A stretch of DNA of 64,000 bases from Polyangiaceae bacterium (GCA_019637265.1 JAHBVY010000004.1:372001-436000); one strand, 5' to 3'; positions 1-8,551 are shown, numbered from the stretch's first letter. Notes: a model not told the origin generated them from the sequence alone. A program made the numbers and translations.

Positions 1-1
1 G

Positions 2-220
2 GGGAAGCCAGGGGATAACGTCTACTGGGGCCACGAGATCGCCAAGAGCACTGACTATATCAATGTCATCGCCAAGCAGCTCGAGTCCTCCGCGCAGATG
101 GATATGATCAAGCTGCAGTCGATGTCCTCGGCGCGCGCCACCGCCATCCAAATGTCGACCAACCTGCTGTCCGCGTTCACGGAGGGCATGAAGTCGACCG
201 TCGGCAACATCGGGCGATGA
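2..220 (+). CDS. C-terminus of a type III secretion filament/needle-tip protein (EspA/SseB-like), partial
   Basis: The reading frame is open from the window edge to a TGA at 218-220, giving the last 72 residues of a protein whose start lies outside. The tail is amphipathic and helical, with the pattern MDMIKLQSMSSARATAIQ followed by a terminal NIGR. This resembles the conserved C-terminal helix of EspA/SseB-type filament proteins. The stop overlaps the start of the TPR chaperone gene (ATGA). The order filament - TPR chaperone - YopB-like - YopD-like matches sseB-sscA-sseC-sseD of Salmonella SPI-2. It could instead be a needle (SctF) or inner-rod subunit; the family call is inference from the tail and the context. 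Confidence 0.5.
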   Translation, partial: GKPGDNVYWGHEIAKSTDYINVIAKQLESSAQMDMIKLQSMSSARATAIQMSTNLLSAFTEGMKSTVGNIGR

Positions 221-618
221 ACATGATCGCGCGAAGTCCGGCCCAGCTCGGCGTGACTCAGCACGGCGTGGCCGAGCAGCTCTATGCCCGTGGCTATCGG
301 GCGCTGTCGAAGGGCGACGCCATCACCGCGGAGCGCTGCTTCGGGGTGCTGGTGGTGCTCGAGGCGCGGGAGGAGCGCGGTTGGGTCGGGCTCGGCGCGG
401 CTCAGGAGCAGCAGGGCCGCCTGGGCCACGCAGCGGCGGCCTACCGCCTGGGGACGGGCTTCGTGCCGGGCTCGGTGTGGCTCCGGCTGGGCCTCGGGCG
501 GGCGCTGCTCCGGCGTGGTCGTCTGCGTGAGGCGGAGCGCGCCTTCGACGAGGCTGAGTCGCTGACCAGCGACGCGGCGCTGCTGAAGCTCATTGAACAG
601 GAGAGGGAAGAGACATGA
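217..618 (+). CDS. TPR chaperone of type III translocators (SycD/LcrH/SscA-like)
   Basis: This 133-residue protein consists almost only of tetratricopeptide-type helices: three tandem blocks at about residues 20-50, 52-85 and 86-120, with A/G/Y residues at the usual TPR positions. Class II type III chaperones (LcrH/SycD) have the same size and fold, and hold the two hydrophobic translocators soluble in the cytoplasm. The gene overlaps both neighbours by 4 bp (ATGA at 217-220 and 615-618), so it is translationally coupled in an operon. Its position just upstream of the two translocator-like genes supports the role. Sequence alone would only say TPR protein; the chaperone role comes from context. 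Confidence 0.65.
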   Translation: MNMIARSPAQLGVTQHGVAEQLYARGYRALSKGDAITAERCFGVLVVLEAREERGWVGLGAAQEQQGRLGHAAAAYRLGTGFVPGSVWLRLGLGRALLRRGRLREAERAFDEAESLTSDAALLKLIEQEREET

Positions 619-1787
619 CACAGGTTTCAGGCGTGGCGGCGCCCACGCGAGTGAACATCGGGGAGGCCATCGAAGAGCAGCCGCTTGACGCGCTGCCGTC
701 GCCGCTGCTCGACGTGAGCGAAGACACGACAGACGCCTTGATGATGCTGATGGCCGCGATGGTACGCATGGCTGACTTGGGCATCACCGAATCCGAGACC
801 AAGATCACCCTCAACACGAAGCTGATCCACTCGCGCTACCAGGACTACCTGAAACGCGTGGAAGACGCGCGTCAGGAGGCGAAGGAGGAGGGCGGTGGGC
901 TGTTCGGCAGCTTGGCGAAGAAGCTGGCGAGCCTGTTGACGGAGACCGTGGGCGGCGCCGCGGACTTCATGAAGGAGGTCGCGGACGTGCAGCTGGATGT
1001 GGTGTCCGCCGTGCTCCCGGGTGACGTGGAGCACTTCTTGAGCGGCATCACGCAGGAGCTCGAGGGGCTGACCAGCGAGTGGCAGGAGCGCATCGACGGC
1101 TTCGTGGAGGGGACCATCCGCTTCAGCTGTGACGTCGCAGCCTTCTCGGTGATGGCCACTGGCGGTGTCGCGGTGGCGCTGGCGGACGGGCAGCCGTTGG
1201 ACGAGGCGGCGCTCGGCGAGGTGAAGGGGCTGATGCAGAGCGCGCGTAAGAACCTGCTCGAGAACGAGGGCTTCATGGAGGTGGCTTCGGTGCTCGGGAA
1301 GGGCGCGGCGATGGCGGCGGCGATTGGCACCGGCGGTGCGTTGGCACCCGTGGCGCTGGGGGTGCTGCTCGCCATCTCGGAGCTCGATTCCCGTTACCAA
1401 ATCCTGGATGAGCTGGGCGGCGCCGCGCCTTACGCGCGGATCGGCGTCACGGCGGCGACGATCACGGTGGGGCTGACGGCGGGCGGCGCCAACACGGCGA
1501 AGGTCGTGAGCTACTTGCAGTCAGCGGTGGGCGTCATCAACGGCGCCGCCCAGGTCAACGCGGGGGTGCGCGGCATCGAGGCCGCCAATGACCGCCTGGC
1601 CAACGCCAAGCGGGAGGCGGCGATGAAGGAGACCTTGCAGCGCGTGGCACAGCTCCAGCGCCTGCAAGACGATTTGATCGCCGCCTACCAGGAGCACGTC
1701 AAGGCGAAGACGGGCTTCATCGAGTCCGGAGCGCGCCTGTTCCAGATCCGCGCGGAAACGAACGCCGCCAGCGTGCTCCGCGCGTAG
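615..1787 (+). CDS. Type III secretion translocator, YopB/SseC/SipB-like
   Basis: This 390-residue protein has a polar N-terminal region, a helical segment rich in E/K/Q (about 60-110), and central hydrophobic stretches at about 175-192, 225-258 and 278-295. These include a long Gly/Ala-rich hydrophobic hairpin (GKGAAMAAAIGTGGALAP). A helical C-terminal tail follows (about 305-385) and may form a coiled coil. That arrangement is typical of the large pore-forming translocators (YopB, IpaB, SseC), which insert into a target cell membrane. There is no signal peptide, as expected for type III export. It starts by ATGA overlap with the chaperone gene. Sequence identity to known members cannot be judged here; the call rests on topology plus operon order. 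Confidence 0.6.
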   Translation: MTQVSGVAAPTRVNIGEAIEEQPLDALPSPLLDVSEDTTDALMMLMAAMVRMADLGITESETKITLNTKLIHSRYQDYLKRVEDARQEAKEEGGGLFGSLAKKLASLLTETVGGAADFMKEVADVQLDVVSAVLPGDVEHFLSGITQELEGLTSEWQERIDGFVEGTIRFSCDVAAFSVMATGGVAVALADGQPLDEAALGEVKGLMQSARKNLLENEGFMEVASVLGKGAAMAAAIGTGGALAPVALGVLLAISELDSRYQILDELGGAAPYARIGVTAATITVGLTAGGANTAKVVSYLQSAVGVINGAAQVNAGVRGIEAANDRLANAKREAAMKETLQRVAQLQRLQDDLIAAYQEHVKAKTGFIESGARLFQIRAETNAASVLRA

Positions 1788-1896
1788 GCGGCCCTCTCAC
1801 GATACCGGCAGGAGCACCCGTAAGGAACCCTAACGAAGCGCCCAGCGCGCTGCCAAACCCCCTGAACCCCACGAAGAGAGCTGGAAGGAGCACCCC

Positions 1897-2550
1897 ATGT
1901 CGATTGAAGCCGTTGGCGCGCAGCGCCCCTACGCAGACCTCACCTCATCAGAAGCGGACCAGGCCCCTGAGGCCAAGCCGAGCGCTGGTCTCGGTAGCGG
2001 CGCTGAGCTCTCGGCGGAGTTCAGTGGCGACCCGCACGCGCAGATCGCGGCGATGCTGCTGAAGCACGCTCATGACCGCCGCGCGCTCTCGAAGCAAATG
2101 CGCCAATCCGAGGAGCGCAGCCTGCGGGAGACAGAGAAGAAGGAAGTGGACCTGATGAAGCAGGCGGCGCAGAAGGAGCACGGCGCCTCGCTGATGCGCG
2201 CCGCGGGTCAGATCGCGACGGGCGTGGCGCAGGCGGGGGCGGGCTTCGCGACGATGGGGACGAAGGATCCCCAGGTGATGTCCCAGAAGATGGGCGCTCC
2301 CATGGGCGTGGCGCAGGTGCTCAGCGCGGGCTGTGAAATAAGCGCAGCCGGGAGCAGCTTCAAGGCAGGCGAGCTGCGGGCCGACGCGACAGAGGCCTCC
2401 TCCAAGGCGCGTCAGGTCGCGCGGCGGATGGAAGACCTACGGGCTGACGAAGGCGCGGCCGCCGATCTGGCCGACAAGGCGCTGGACCACATCGAGAAGG
2501 CGAAGGAGGCCGAGGCTCAGGCCTACCGCGCCGCCCTGTTCCGTGGCTGA
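1897..2550 (+). CDS. Type III secretion translocator, YopD/SseD-like
   Basis: This 217-residue protein starts at an ATG with a good ribosome site (GGAAGGAG at 1883-1890). It has a polar N-terminus, a charged helical stretch (about 55-95), one moderately hydrophobic Gly/Ala segment (about 100-145) and an amphipathic C-terminal helix (about 160-210). Small translocators (YopD, IpaC, SseD) have this single-hydrophobic-segment layout and sit directly after the YopB-like gene, as here. A 109-bp gap separates it from the upstream gene. It is the last type III gene visible; a kinase gene follows on the other strand. Confidence 0.55.
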   Translation: MSIEAVGAQRPYADLTSSEADQAPEAKPSAGLGSGAELSAEFSGDPHAQIAAMLLKHAHDRRALSKQMRQSEERSLRETEKKEVDLMKQAAQKEHGASLMRAAGQIATGVAQAGAGFATMGTKDPQVMSQKMGAPMGVAQVLSAGCEISAAGSSFKAGELRADATEASSKARQVARRMEDLRADEGAAADLADKALDHIEKAKEAEAQAYRAALFRG

Positions 2551-2625
2551 GGCGCTCACGCGACGATCCTGGTGCTATTTGGTCAACATACGTGTCTACT
2601 CACGCAGTAGCCACACAAACACGAG

Positions 2626-2722
2626 GCCTCCTCTGGTAGGGGCGGACTTCAACCCGCCCGCCGAAGGCGGTGATCGTATGGGGCCCCTCCTCTGGTAGGG
2701 GCGGGTTTCAAACCCGCCCGCC
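2626..2722. repeat. REP-like doublet, copies 1 and 2 (TTCAAACCCGCCC subtype)
   Basis: Two near-identical units lie at 2626-2662 and 2685-2722. Each reads CCTCCTCTGGTAGGGGCGG, then a TTCAA core, then CCCGCCCGCC, so each forms a GC-rich hairpin of the type GGGCGGGTTT...AAACCCGCCC. They sit between the converging translocator and kinase genes and may also act as a transcription barrier. The same subtype recurs at 51780-51878. Confidence 0.85.
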
Positions 2723-2746
2723 TAGCCAAATTACCTCGCGGAAATA

Positions 2747-4072
2747 TCAGGTCTTGAAGACGACCCACAGTATGAGGCCCAGCGCCAACGCGAGCATCAG
2801 GCTGGCGGCGGTCAGCGCGAGCCAGCGACTGCGGGGGGCGGTCATGGAGGTGGGCAGGGGCGCCACCGCGCTGGGGAGCGTCGAGTGGCGGTCGTGCATG
2901 AGGCGCTCGTCGCGCGCCCGACGCCAGCGCGTCATCACCGCTTGCACGTCGGGGGGCAGCTGCGGCAGGAGCTGGCTGATCTCCGTCACGCCCGTTTCGT
3001 CGTCATCCCAGAGCGGCGCGTGGGGCTTGGTGGGCGCCGCATCGCTGAGTGGGCCGCCGAGCACCTCCTCGCTGATGAGCTCATCCGTTTCGCGGTGGGT
3101 GATCGCGGGCGCGTCGCTCAGGGCGATGTCCGCCGCGCGCTGCACGCGGAGCTTCACGCTGTCGGTCCCCGCGAACTCTGGGCGCCAGTGCTCCTGAGCG
3201 CGCGTCGAGGTGAAGGGGAGCAACGCCAGCGCCAGCTCCTCCAGGTTGGGGTAACGGTGCGCGGGGGCGGAGGCCATCGCCTTCAAGATCACGGCCTCGA
3301 GCGCCGAGTCCAGACCCGGGCGCCAGGCGCTGGGTGGCTCGAAGTCACCGAAGGCCACCGACTCCAACAGCGCTTCACCCTCCAGCGCGTGCCGTGGCAG
3401 GCGGCCCGTCAGGAGCTCGTACAACATGACCCCGATGGCGTACTGATCCATCTGCGGCTGCACTCGCTCGCCGCGCGCCTGCTCCGGTGACATGTAGTGC
3501 GGCGTGCCGATGGCGGTGTCCGGCATCGTGATGGCGTCCGTCGCCGCGAGCGCCTTGGAGACGCCGAAATCGAGGATCTTGGGGGTGGTGCGCCGGTGTC
3601 CATCGCGCGCCAAGAAGATGTTCTCCGGCTTCAGGTCGCGGTGCACCACCCCGGCGCGGTGCCCGGCGAGCACCCCCGCGATGATCGGCAAGATCAGCTG
3701 GACGGCTTGCTGTTCGTCCAGCTGACCATCCCGCTCGAGCAGCTCCGCCAGGCTCTCCCCCTCCAAGTGCTCCATCACCAAGTAGGGGAGGCCGTTCAGC
3801 TCGCCCACGTCGTAGATGTCGACGACGTTCGGGTGATTGACGAGTGAGGCGTTGCGCCCCTCGCGCAGGAACCGCGCGCGCACCTCACCGTGATCGCGCA
3901 CCTCGCGGCGCAGCACCTTGAGCGCCACGCGCTTGCGGAGACCGAGGTGCACTGCCTCGTACACCTCGGCGACGCCGCCCATCCCCACCAGGTCGACGAC
4001 GGCGTAGCGCCCGAGGGCGGTGCCCGACTGGATGCTCTGAGAAGAACCCGCGTTGGTCACTTTGACTTCCAT
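2747..4072 (-). CDS. Membrane-anchored eukaryotic-like Ser/Thr protein kinase
   Basis: The 441-residue protein has a full Hanks-type kinase domain at residues 20-290. It shows a glycine loop GMGGVAEVYEA, catalytic Lys52 (ALKVL), HRDLKPEN at 144-151, DFGVSK at 168-173 and GTPHYMSPEQ in the activation segment. An acidic, Pro/Thr-rich linker follows, then a single C-terminal membrane helix at about 420-438 ending in a few polar residues. I chose the ATG at 4072; an in-frame TTG at 4090 would add six residues and has no better ribosome site. There is no PASTA or other extracellular domain. It lies head-to-tail with the type III translocon across a REP doublet, so a role in controlling that system is possible but unproven. 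Confidence 0.9.
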   Translation of the reverse strand: MEVKVTNAGSSQSIQSGTALGRYAVVDLVGMGGVAEVYEAVHLGLRKRVALKVLRREVRDHGEVRARFLREGRNASLVNHPNVVDIYDVGELNGLPYLVMEHLEGESLAELLERDGQLDEQQAVQLILPIIAGVLAGHRAGVVHRDLKPENIFLARDGHRRTTPKILDFGVSKALAATDAITMPDTAIGTPHYMSPEQARGERVQPQMDQYAIGVMLYELLTGRLPRHALEGEALLESVAFGDFEPPSAWRPGLDSALEAVILKAMASAPAHRYPNLEELALALLPFTSTRAQEHWRPEFAGTDSVKLRVQRAADIALSDAPAITHRETDELISEEVLGGPLSDAAPTKPHAPLWDDDETGVTEISQLLPQLPPDVQAVMTRWRRARDERLMHDRHSTLPSAVAPLPTSMTAPRSRWLALTAASLMLALALGLILWVVFKT

Positions 4073-4373
4073 TCGCGGCGCTCGCTCCAAGCGAGCGCGC
4101 TCGATCCATGTTTGGTGGCCGCGCGGCGCCTCGCGCGTGCGCTCAGGGCCACGCTAGCGCTCACGAGCGGTGCTGCAGTACCACGAGACTCAACCGCGCG
4201 CCGCCTGCGTTTGCTCCGCCGCGAGGTGGAGCATCACCTCGTGCTGTCTCGACTTGGCGCTGTCGTCTGGCGCCCTGAGCGCGCCAAGAACCGACGCATC
4301 TGTCGCCATCACCGCGGCCCCGATGTGACCAGCGAAGGCCCTCTCCAGCCGTGACACTGGTCAGTGTAGTAGA
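4073..4373. other. Intergenic gap upstream of the kinase gene
   Basis: About 300 bp between the kinase start and the MurE-like stop, both on the minus strand. I see no convincing gene. A short perfect hairpin, ACACTG-GT-CAGTGT, at 4354-4367 lies just past the MurE-like stop but lacks a T-tract, so it is at most a weak terminator. Confidence 0.5.
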
Positions 4374-5603
4374 CTATGAGCGGATCGCCGCCACAGCCCG
4401 ACGGACGAGCTCGTGATCGCCTTCGCCCAGCGTTCGCCGGCTCGGATCGCCGCCCGCTTCATGGCCCTTGCCGGCGATGACGACGGTGTCCGCGGGGCTG
4501 GCCTGCGCGAGCGCCTGCTGGATCGCGAGCGCGCGGTCCAGCTGGATTTGTGAGTTGGGAGAGCCCCGCTCTTGAAGGCCCGTGGCGATCGCTTCGGCGA
4601 TGCGGAGCGGCGACTCATCGCGCGGGTTGTCGGTGGTCAGCACCACCTGGTCAGCGACGCGGGCGGCGCGCCCCATGGCGGGGCGCTTGGCGGCGTCGCG
4701 GTTGCCTCCGGCGCCGAAGATCGCTGTCAGCTTACCTGACGTGAGGCTGCGCGCGGTGGCGAGGGTGCGCTCGAGGGCGTCCGGCGAGTGCGCGTAGTCG
4801 ATGACGACGTACGGCTGTTCGTGCACCACCTCGAAGCGACCCCGCGGCGCGCGCTGCGCCTTCAAGAGGCGGGCGGCGCCGGCGGCGGGGATCCCGATGG
4901 CCGCGGCGGCCAGCAGCGCGGCGACGGCGTTCTCCAGGTAGATTTCGCCGACGGCGCCGAGCTCGAGCTGCGTGGGCAGCTCGAGCGCGCGGGCTCGGTC
5001 GCTGTGACAAGTCAGCCGAGCCCGCGTCCCGCCCCAGCTCACTTCGAGGCCCTCCAAGCTGACGTCGAGCGGCACCTGAGCAGCGCCGCGTGAGGGCGCC
5101 CCGTAGCACAGCCGCGTGACGTGCTCCGGCGTCACCTCGAGGAGCAGCGGGGCGGCCTCGTCAGCACCATTGACGATCGCGAAGCCGCCCGGCGGCAGGT
5201 GCACGAAGAGCTGCGCCTTGGACGCGAAGTAGTGCTCGGGGCTGTCGTGGGCGTCGAGGTGGTCGTGGGTCAGGTTGGTGAAGATCGCGGCGCGGAAGGG
5301 CCAGCCTTGCGCGAAGCCGCGCGCCAGCGCCTGGCTCGTCACCTCCAGCGCCGCGTAGCGCGCGCCGCGCGTGTGGCCTCGCTCGGCGAGCTTCAGGAAG
5401 CCGGTGTGACTCTTGGGGAGGTCCTGCTGCTCTTCCGTGCCGAGGAACATCCCGAGGGTGGTGGCGCGGATCACCGGGGCATGTGCGGCCTCCAACATGG
5501 CCGCGAGGAAGCTCGTGGTGCTGGTCTTCCCGTTGGTGCCGGTGACACCAATCGAGCAGATTTCGTGGCTCCACGGCGGCGGAGGGGGGAAGCGCGCGGC
5601 CAT
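4374..5603 (-). CDS. MurE-like Mur ligase lacking the N-terminal UDP-binding domain
   Basis: This is a 409-residue ATP-dependent amide ligase. It has the P-loop TGTNGKTS at 21-28, the THDHLD...YFASK motif with the likely carbamoylated Lys129, DYAHSPDAL at 269-277, GAGGNRDAAKRP near 298-308 and DNPR at 325-328. The last is the signature that recognises meso-diaminopimelate in MurE. Canonical MurE is near 490 residues with the P-loop around residue 110. Here the P-loop is at 21, so domain 1, which binds the UDP end of the substrate, is absent. No mur/fts neighbours are present. It may be a paralogue acting on a different carrier (for example recycled peptide or a non-UDP substrate) rather than the cell-wall MurE. 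ATG start at 5603. Confidence 0.8.
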   Translation of the reverse strand: MAARFPPPPPWSHEICSIGVTGTNGKTSTTSFLAAMLEAAHAPVIRATTLGMFLGTEEQQDLPKSHTGFLKLAERGHTRGARYAALEVTSQALARGFAQGWPFRAAIFTNLTHDHLDAHDSPEHYFASKAQLFVHLPPGGFAIVNGADEAAPLLLEVTPEHVTRLCYGAPSRGAAQVPLDVSLEGLEVSWGGTRARLTCHSDRARALELPTQLELGAVGEIYLENAVAALLAAAAIGIPAAGAARLLKAQRAPRGRFEVVHEQPYVVIDYAHSPDALERTLATARSLTSGKLTAIFGAGGNRDAAKRPAMGRAARVADQVVLTTDNPRDESPLRIAEAIATGLQERGSPNSQIQLDRALAIQQALAQASPADTVVIAGKGHEAGGDPSRRTLGEGDHELVRRAVAAIRS

Positions 5604-5806
5604 CTCGGCTCAGGGTATCACCGCGGCCGTGCGCCGACGCGCGAGTCGAGAGGCACGCTGAGCCCCCACGTAGGCGCCTCTGCCAGCGCACGCTGCCAAA
5701 CCCCCGCTCGTCCGTTCAGCGCTGACCTTCCGCGTCGAGAAGCCCTGCCGCCTGGGGGAAGGAGGTGCGATATTCCGCGTAGCAAGGGGGTTTGGAGGGC
5801 TCGCAT

Positions 5807-6541
5807 ATGTTGATTGACCGAACCAAGGCCTTATTGCTCGTCGGCGCGCTCGCCACGAGCGCTTGTGTGATTCAGAAAACCGAGAAGGAGGATGGCAACG
5901 GGGGCACCGCGGGCAGCGGTGGCTCGGGTGCCACCGCGGGTGACGGCGGCGCTGCCGGCGACGGTGGCACGGCGGGCAGCGGCGGTGCGGCAGGGTCCGC
6001 TGGCGCAGCCGGATCTGCGGGCGCAGCCGGATCTGCGGGCGCAGCCGGCGCGGGTGGTGTCGGTGGCGCGGCGGGTAGCGCCGGCGCGGCGGGCACCGGT
6101 GGCACGGGCGGCGTTGTCTGTGACGACAGCGTGGGCACCATCAACGACTGCAGTCTGCTGCCCGATCCGACTCACGAGGGCTGTGATTACCGTCAGGAGG
6201 CCTGTGCTGGCTTGCAAGACAAGCTGCTCCCGGGCCGCTTTGACGCCGTCGTGACGTGCATGGCCGCGCTGACAGAAGACCAGTGCACCGACGAGGCCAA
6301 GTGCATCGACGGGGCGCTGCAGAACGCCTGCGGCACGGAAGATCCGCTCGTGGTGGACGAGTGTGAAGGGCTGGCGGCCGCGTGCAACGCCCAGGGCGAC
6401 ACCATCAGCAGCGTGGACTGCACCACCTACATGAGTGGCCTCACGGAGCTGGGTCAGGGCTTGTTCTCCGAGTGCACCCTGAACCTGTGTGACCTCTCCC
6501 AGTGCGCGGAGATCTTGCCCTTCCTCACCGAAGAGGGCTGA
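5807..6541 (+). CDS. Cys-rich lipoprotein with Gly/Ala repeat linker
   Basis: The 244-residue product starts at the ATG at 5807, supported by GGAGGG at 5794-5799. A TTG 15 bp upstream is also in frame. A short signal sequence ends in LATSAC, a plausible but imperfect lipobox, so the mature protein should be lipid-anchored. Residues about 30-105 are low-complexity Gly/Ala/Ser with repeated GSAGAA units, followed by a Cys-rich domain (about 105-240) with some 14 cysteines likely to form disulfides. This architecture is common in myxobacterial surface lipoproteins. I do not recognise the C-terminal domain and assign no function. Confidence 0.75.
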   Translation: MLIDRTKALLLVGALATSACVIQKTEKEDGNGGTAGSGGSGATAGDGGAAGDGGTAGSGGAAGSAGAAGSAGAAGSAGAAGAGGVGGAAGSAGAAGTGGTGGVVCDDSVGTINDCSLLPDPTHEGCDYRQEACAGLQDKLLPGRFDAVVTCMAALTEDQCTDEAKCIDGALQNACGTEDPLVVDECEGLAAACNAQGDTISSVDCTTYMSGLTELGQGLFSECTLNLCDLSQCAEILPFLTEEG

Positions 6542-6631
6542 ACGGCTGACTGAAGCGCTCCAGCAATGGAGCGGCTGCCGCTCGGCGGGTTTGGGGTACC
6601 AGGCCCGCCGGGCGCTTTTTTGGGCGCGGGA

Positions 6632-7051
6632 TCAGCGCTTGCCGAGCCGCGCGTCGACGCTGAAGCGGCCTGGCCCGGTGACGAGCAGGGCGCCCATGAC
6701 GACGGCGTAGGAGAGCGCGAGCTCCTTCTTTTGGAAGGGGTCGGCGGCGTGCACCACGAACGCCGCCACCACCATGGTGATCAGCAGGAACGCGGCGGAG
6801 AGGCGGGTCATCAGCCCGAGCGCGATCAGGAGCGCGCCCACGAACTCCGAGAGGGCGGCGGCAGGCCCCAGCACGCTCGAGAGCGGCAGGCCCATCTTCG
6901 CCACGTTCGCGGTGAAGCCTTCGAGGTTCGTGATCTTCCCGTAGCCATGGGCCCAAGCCATCGCCAACCCGAACCAGAGTCGGAGACTCAGCAAGGCAAA
7001 GTCGGTGCCTAGAGGAGAAGGGGGTGCGACGAGGCGCTTGAACCAGCTCAT
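6632..7051 (-). CDS. DoxX family membrane protein
   Basis: A 139-residue protein with four predicted membrane helices (about 15-35, 60-80, 85-105, 110-130). Its LRLWFGLAMAWAHGYGKI and SEFVGALLIALGLMTRLSA segments match the DoxX/DoxD pattern. I took the internal ATG at 7051; the longer upstream frame reads antisense through rpoZ and is not credible. DoxX proteins are linked to thiol/sulfur redox and oxidative stress, but the substrate is unknown. It is divergent from rpoZ with about 145 bp between the starts. Confidence 0.8.
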   Translation of the reverse strand: MSWFKRLVAPPSPLGTDFALLSLRLWFGLAMAWAHGYGKITNLEGFTANVAKMGLPLSSVLGPAAALSEFVGALLIALGLMTRLSAAFLLITMVVAAFVVHAADPFQKKELALSYAVVMGALLVTGPGRFSVDARLGKR

Positions 7052-7196
7052 GGCGGTCGAGTGTGAGGCGGGCCGCTCACCGAAGCCGCTGAACAGATGA
7101 TAGGTAGTCTGTTGATTGTGAGTGTTCCGCCGGGCGACCCACCCCTCACCCTTCGACTTGCGTGGCTGAGCCCCGGCGAGTAGCGTGCCCCGACGT

Positions 7197-7427
7197 ATGG
7201 CTCGAGTGACCGTTGAGGACTGTTTGGCGAAGGAAGAGAACCGCTTCGCGTTGGTGGTGCTGGCCGCCAACCGCGCGCGGCAGCTGATGAAGGGGGCGGA
7301 TCCACTCGTGCGCGCGCGCAACCGCGACGCCGTGAACAGCCTGCGCGAGATCGCCGCTGGTAAGGTGCGCTTCCACCGCTCGAGCGAAGAGGTGGTGCGC
7401 GAGTGGATTGAAGAGCACCGCTTCTAG
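7197..7427 (+). CDS. rpoZ: RNA polymerase omega subunit
   Basis: A 76-residue protein beginning MARVTVEDC. It contains the omega core ([16 protein letters not shown], then [16 protein letters not shown]) in the usual order and at the usual length. Omega helps fold and assemble the beta-prime subunit of RNA polymerase. The start is the ATG at 7197; a longer frame adding MPRR is possible. It appears monocistronic: the next gene starts about 310 bp downstream after a region with an inverted repeat. Confidence 0.92.
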   Translation: MARVTVEDCLAKEENRFALVVLAANRARQLMKGADPLVRARNRDAVNSLREIAAGKVRFHRSSEEVVREWIEEHRF

Positions 7428-7738
7428 AGCGGTGGCCTGACGTGTCTGGGGTTGTGGCGCCTCACGGCTCGGTGCCGTCCAACCAGCTCTTCAACCCGAC
7501 CCTAAGCAGGAAGGCGCTCTCCAAGGACGCCTGGATCCGCGCGTGAGGTCGAGGACCGTGATCACAGCGTGATCAGGGAAAGACAGCGCCGGTTGGAGAC
7601 TTACGTGGATAACTCGGAGGGAGTGAACCCCCCGATCCTGGAAGGTAAGGGGATTTGACCATCTAGCAGGTGGCGACCGCTGAGGGTGCGGGGGTTCGGC
7701 GTTGCTCGCCTCGAGATCAGTGAGATGAAGGCGCTGCC
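7428..7738. other. Intergenic region with a partial dispersed element and an inverted repeat
   Basis: No gene seen. It contains a 3'-truncated copy of the dispersed element (CGGTGCCGTCCAACC, about 7470-7484) without the C-run/A-run. It also contains a perfect inverted repeat at 7559-7575. Confidence 0.6.
7559..7575. promoter_or_regulatory. Perfect inverted repeat, possible operator
   Basis: TGATCAC-AGC-GTGATCA, two 7-bp arms with a 3-bp spacer, about 165 bp upstream of the methyltransferase start. The size fits a dimeric regulator site. No regulator is identified. Confidence 0.35.
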
Positions 7739-8551
7739 GTGAGTCGTATCGAGCTCGATCAGCTGGGCCGCGCGGGGGATCTCGGCGCGCTGGCGCACTA
7801 CGCGGACCCCGCTTACTACGACAAGGCTTACGCGAGCCGGCGTGAGGACGTCGCTTATTACCGCGAGCTGGCGCTCCGCGTGGGTGGCCCGGTGCTCGAG
7901 TATGGCGTGGGCACGGGGCGCTTGGCGTTGCCGATGGCGCGCGCCGGCGTGGAGGTGCAGGGGGTGGACCTCTCGAAGGCGATGTTGGCGCAGCTGCGCG
8001 CGAGGCTCGTCAAGGAGTCGCCGGAGGTGCGTGCGCGGCTCCGGGTGGCGAAGGGGGACATGCGGCGCTGGAAGAGCGATCGGCGTTTCCAGTTGGTTAT
8101 TGCCGGGTTCAACACGGTGCTGCACCTCTACACTCGGCGCGACGTGGAGGCGTTCTTCGCCCGCGTGCAGCAGCTGCTCACGCCGCGCGGGCGCTTCGTC
8201 TTCGACTTTGGGCTCACGCGCCCGGAGGATTTGGCGCTGACGCCGGGCCGCGATTACTCGGGGATGCGGCTCCGCGACCCAGCGAGCGGCAAGCTGGTGA
8301 AGTACAGCGAGCGCTTCGAGTACGACCCGGTGAGGCAAGTGCAGCTGTGCTGGCTGCAGTTCGCGCCGGTGGACGGCTCGCCGGGTTGGAGCGTGCCGCT
8401 GACGCATCGCCACTTCTTCCCGCAGGAGATGGAGGCGCTGCTCCACTACGCGGGCTTCCGCGACATCGAGATGACGGCTGACTTTCAGGACCTCCCGCTC
8501 AGCCGCACGGCGGACTGGGTGGTGGTGAGCTGCCGCGGACCGCGGCGCTGA
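7739..8551 (+). CDS. Class I SAM-dependent methyltransferase
   Basis: The 270-residue protein starts at a GTG. Motif I is VLEYGVGTGRLALPMA (about 52-67), followed by an acidic motif II (VQGVDLS) and the post-motif III region LTPRGRFVFDFG (about 145-156). This is a typical Rossmann methyltransferase of the small-molecule or protein type. The C-terminal half (FPQEMEALLHYAGFRDIEM) is the usual end of this fold. The substrate is not predictable. It is flanked by rpoZ and dnaJ with long gaps, so probably monocistronic. Confidence 0.85.
   Translation: MSRIELDQLGRAGDLGALAHYADPAYYDKAYASRREDVAYYRELALRVGGPVLEYGVGTGRLALPMARAGVEVQGVDLSKAMLAQLRARLVKESPEVRARLRVAKGDMRRWKSDRRFQLVIAGFNTVLHLYTRRDVEAFFARVQQLLTPRGRFVFDFGLTRPEDLALTPGRDYSGMRLRDPASGKLVKYSERFEYDPVRQVQLCWLQFAPVDGSPGWSVPLTHRHFFPQEMEALLHYAGFRDIEMTADFQDLPLSRTADWVVVSCRGPRR

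Noticed and set aside
4374..5603. Assignment as the housekeeping murE
   Set aside because: The UDP-binding N-terminal domain is missing and no division or cell-wall genes are nearby, so only MurE-like is claimed.
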